The position numbers and the translations under genes were made by a program. A stretch of 12,128 nt of DNA. Source: Myxococcales bacterium UBA5297. Lineage in GTDB: Bacteria; Myxococcota; Myxococcia; Myxococcales; UBA5297. The stretch spans positions 1 to 12,128 of the forward strand of contig DHSB01000187.1 of the NCBI GenBank assembly GCA_002408385.1. Direction: 5' to 3'. The notes below the pieces were generated by a model that worked only from the letters and a program-made list of their open reading frames with translations, made no database searches and was not told where the DNA came from. Below, one piece after another: positions 10,614-12,128 of this stretch; within the stretch, counting starts at the first letter, position 1, and each line of letters begins with the position of its first letter.

Positions 10614-11120
10614 CTAATCCTCGCCGGCCAGCCAGCCGAGCGCCTCGCGCCACGGCCGGCCGTCGACGAGCAGCTCCTTGATCACCATCCCGCCGCGCTT
10701 CGAGAACGAGAGGACGAGCTCGCCGCGGCCCGCCATGACCGCGGCCTCGAGCTGCCGCGGGGCGTCTTCGGGGATGTAGTAGCGCTGCAGGTTCTCGATC
10801 TCCCCGACTCGTAGCCACGCGTCGCAGCTCTCTGCCGCGTAGCACTCGACGCGGGTGACGTGCTGCTCGTCCCCGAGCCGGTTCATGCAGAGGCAACAAT
10901 CCACGCACTCGGAGTCGGCCGGCTGCTCTGCCCAATCGATCCGGTAGGTGAGGTAGTGCCCGCGCAGCAGGTCGCGAGGGTCGTGGCCGTTGATCTTGAA
11001 GCGCCATTCGCTCCCGCGCAGCGCCAGCTCTCCGCGCACGATGAGGCCGACCGTTCCGACGACCGGCAACAGCAAGGCGGCGAGCGCGGCGAGGCGTCGC
11101 TTCGTCCAGACCGCGCTCAT
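10614..11120 (-). CDS. GDYXXLXY-family membrane-anchored protein
   Basis: The 168-residue protein has one N-terminal hydrophobic segment (residues ~10-28, LAALAALLLPVVGTVGLIV) after a basic start, so it is probably anchored with its C-terminal part outside the cytoplasm. HDPRDLLRGHYLTYRIDW (46-63) matches the diagnostic region of the GDYXXLXY family, with the family Asp replaced by His; RYYIPEDAPRQLEAAV (113-128) fits the second conserved segment. A cysteine cluster (C72, C75, C76, C78) with C93 and C99 lies between, suggesting metal binding or disulphides. The molecular function of the family is unknown. The ATG overlaps the upstream gene stop as ATGA and has GAGGTG a few bases upstream, so translation is coupled. 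The stop lies 33 nt from the convergent uvrA stop. Confidence 0.8.
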   Translation of the reverse strand: MSAVWTKRRLAALAALLLPVVGTVGLIVRGELALRGSEWRFKINGHDPRDLLRGHYLTYRIDWAEQPADSECVDCCLCMNRLGDEQHVTRVECYAAESCDAWLRVGEIENLQRYYIPEDAPRQLEAAVMAGRGELVLSFSKRGGMVIKELLVDGRPWREALGWLAGED

Positions 11121-12128
11121 TGGCCCACCTCTTCGGTGCGCTCGGCGTCGCTCTTGAACCCGCGCGCGAGCCGTCTCCAGAGCCAGGCGAGGCCGATGGT
11201 CAACAGGCCCCCGCCGATCATCGCGAGGCCGGTCTCCAGCAGCGAGCCGAAGAGCTCGACGTAGGCGATGACGACCCGCAGGGCGATGACCGCGGTCGCC
11301 GCGTTGAGCAGCCCTATCCTGCCGACCTGCTGGCAGGCGGCGGCGAAGGCTATCCAGACCGCGATGAAGGTGAGCGGGGCGAGGAAGTCGATGTCGGGGT
11401 GCGGCAGCAGCGCCACCGCCGAGGCGCCTATCGAGACGAGGATCGCCGCGCGGACCGCGCGGACCGCCGAGCGCGTGGGCTCCGAGAGGAAGGTCGGCGC
11501 ACGCCAGGCGAGCAGCCCGGCCATCAGCAGCGGCACGGGAATCGACCAGAGGAGGTCGCCGTCGGGGTCGGCGTACCAGAGTTGCTGGGCGATGCTCGTG
11601 AGCAGCACCAGGCCGGCCCAGCCGACGATCTCGAAGGTCTTGGCGAAGTCGGGCCGTCGCGCGCGAAGCCATCCGGCGTTGCCGGCGAACAGGAGCGCCG
11701 CCACCTGGACGCTGTAGGCGCCAATCGCGAGCGCGAACATCGCCGGTTCGTCGAGGGACGAGGAGATCGCCTCGAGCGAGGTTCCCAGCGCTGCGTTCAG
11801 GCCGACGAGCCAGAGCGCGGCGACCAGCCAACTGCAGCCGAAGGCCGCGACCGGGCTCGCCAGGACCATCCACAGCACGAGCGCCGCGTAGACGTCGCCG
11901 CCGAGTTGGTAGACCTGACTCACCAGCGCGATGGAGGCGAGCGTCAGCCCGAAGTAGAGGATGACGAGGATCTCCCTCGCCCAGCGCCCTCGCGCGCGAA
12001 AGACGCCCAGCGCGAGCCCGGTGAGCAGGACGAGATCGAGCCCGAGCTTGACGCCCCGTCCCAGCGCGTTCCAGTTCGCGGCGACCACCGAGATGATCCC
12101 GACGGCCACGGTGAGCGCACCGAGCCCG
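11117..12128 (-). CDS. DUF2157-type multi-spanning membrane protein (5' end off the window)
   Basis: The frame is open to the right edge, giving 336 visible residues. The visible start GLGALTVAVGIISVVAANWN followed by ALGRGVK matches the DUF2157 pattern (a helix ending in AANW) and normally has more sequence before it, so the GTG at 12109 is probably not the true start. About nine or ten hydrophobic segments follow (for example LGLDLVLLTGLALGVF, ILVILYFGLTLASIALV, ALVLWMVLASPVAAFG), ending with a basic and acidic cytoplasmic-looking tail (RRLARGFKSDAERTEEVGQ). Related operons pair DUF2157/DUF4401 membrane proteins with GDYXXLXY proteins, as here. The function of this system is not established; the 4-nt overlap indicates a joint product. 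Confidence 0.8.
   Translation of the reverse strand, partial: GLGALTVAVGIISVVAANWNALGRGVKLGLDLVLLTGLALGVFRARGRWAREILVILYFGLTLASIALVSQVYQLGGDVYAALVLWMVLASPVAAFGCSWLVAALWLVGLNAALGTSLEAISSSLDEPAMFALAIGAYSVQVAALLFAGNAGWLRARRPDFAKTFEIVGWAGLVLLTSIAQQLWYADPDGDLLWSIPVPLLMAGLLAWRAPTFLSEPTRSAVRAVRAAILVSIGASAVALLPHPDIDFLAPLTFIAVWIAFAAACQQVGRIGLLNAATAVIALRVVIAYVELFGSLLETGLAMIGGGLLTIGLAWLWRRLARGFKSDAERTEEVGQ

Overview
The window is GC-rich chromosomal DNA from a bacterium. A line counted by eye inside uvrA is about 75% G+C. No rRNA or marker gene is present, so the phylum cannot be read from the sequence. High GC, a double-length UvrA, a DUF2157/GDYXXLXY membrane operon and a long palindromic repeat with the core CGAGCGTAG would fit a Myxococcota/Deltaproteobacteria-like or similar environmental lineage; this is inference only.

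Left region (1-2865, + strand): the 3' end of a type I restriction-modification methyltransferase gene (hsdM) is followed, with overlapping genes, by a small helical protein of unknown function and a protein with an N-terminal PD-(D/E)XK restriction-endonuclease-like domain. This pair is clearly poorer in GC (two lines counted at 45% and 52%) than the hsdM end (67%). Immediately after it lies a second, diverged copy of the last ~48 codons of hsdM, without a start and with its stop codon lost. The low-GC pair is therefore bracketed by two hsdM 3' ends, the footprint of a cassette inserted or recombined at the hsdM terminus. No hsdS is present in the window.

Middle region (2910-5236, - strand): a left-handed beta-helix protein of the UDP-GlcNAc-pyrophosphorylase-related type, lacking a nucleotidyltransferase domain, has a good ribosome binding site and a plausible terminator. 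Beyond a 405-nt gap without a gene lies a vapBC toxin-antitoxin pair. The AbrB-type antitoxin is intact and may be read from a leaderless transcript; the PIN-domain toxin carries a one-base frameshift after codon ~23.

Right-centre (5556-10580, + strand): one 1674-residue gene encodes two complete UvrA-like halves (four ATPase sites). Both halves lack the UvrB-binding insertion, and they are joined by a linker encoded by a 107-nt palindromic repeat element. This is the most striking object in the window.

Right end (10614-12128, - strand): a membrane operon of a DUF2157-type multi-spanning protein (running off the right edge) and a GDYXXLXY-family protein, translationally coupled by an ATGA overlap and convergent with uvrA.
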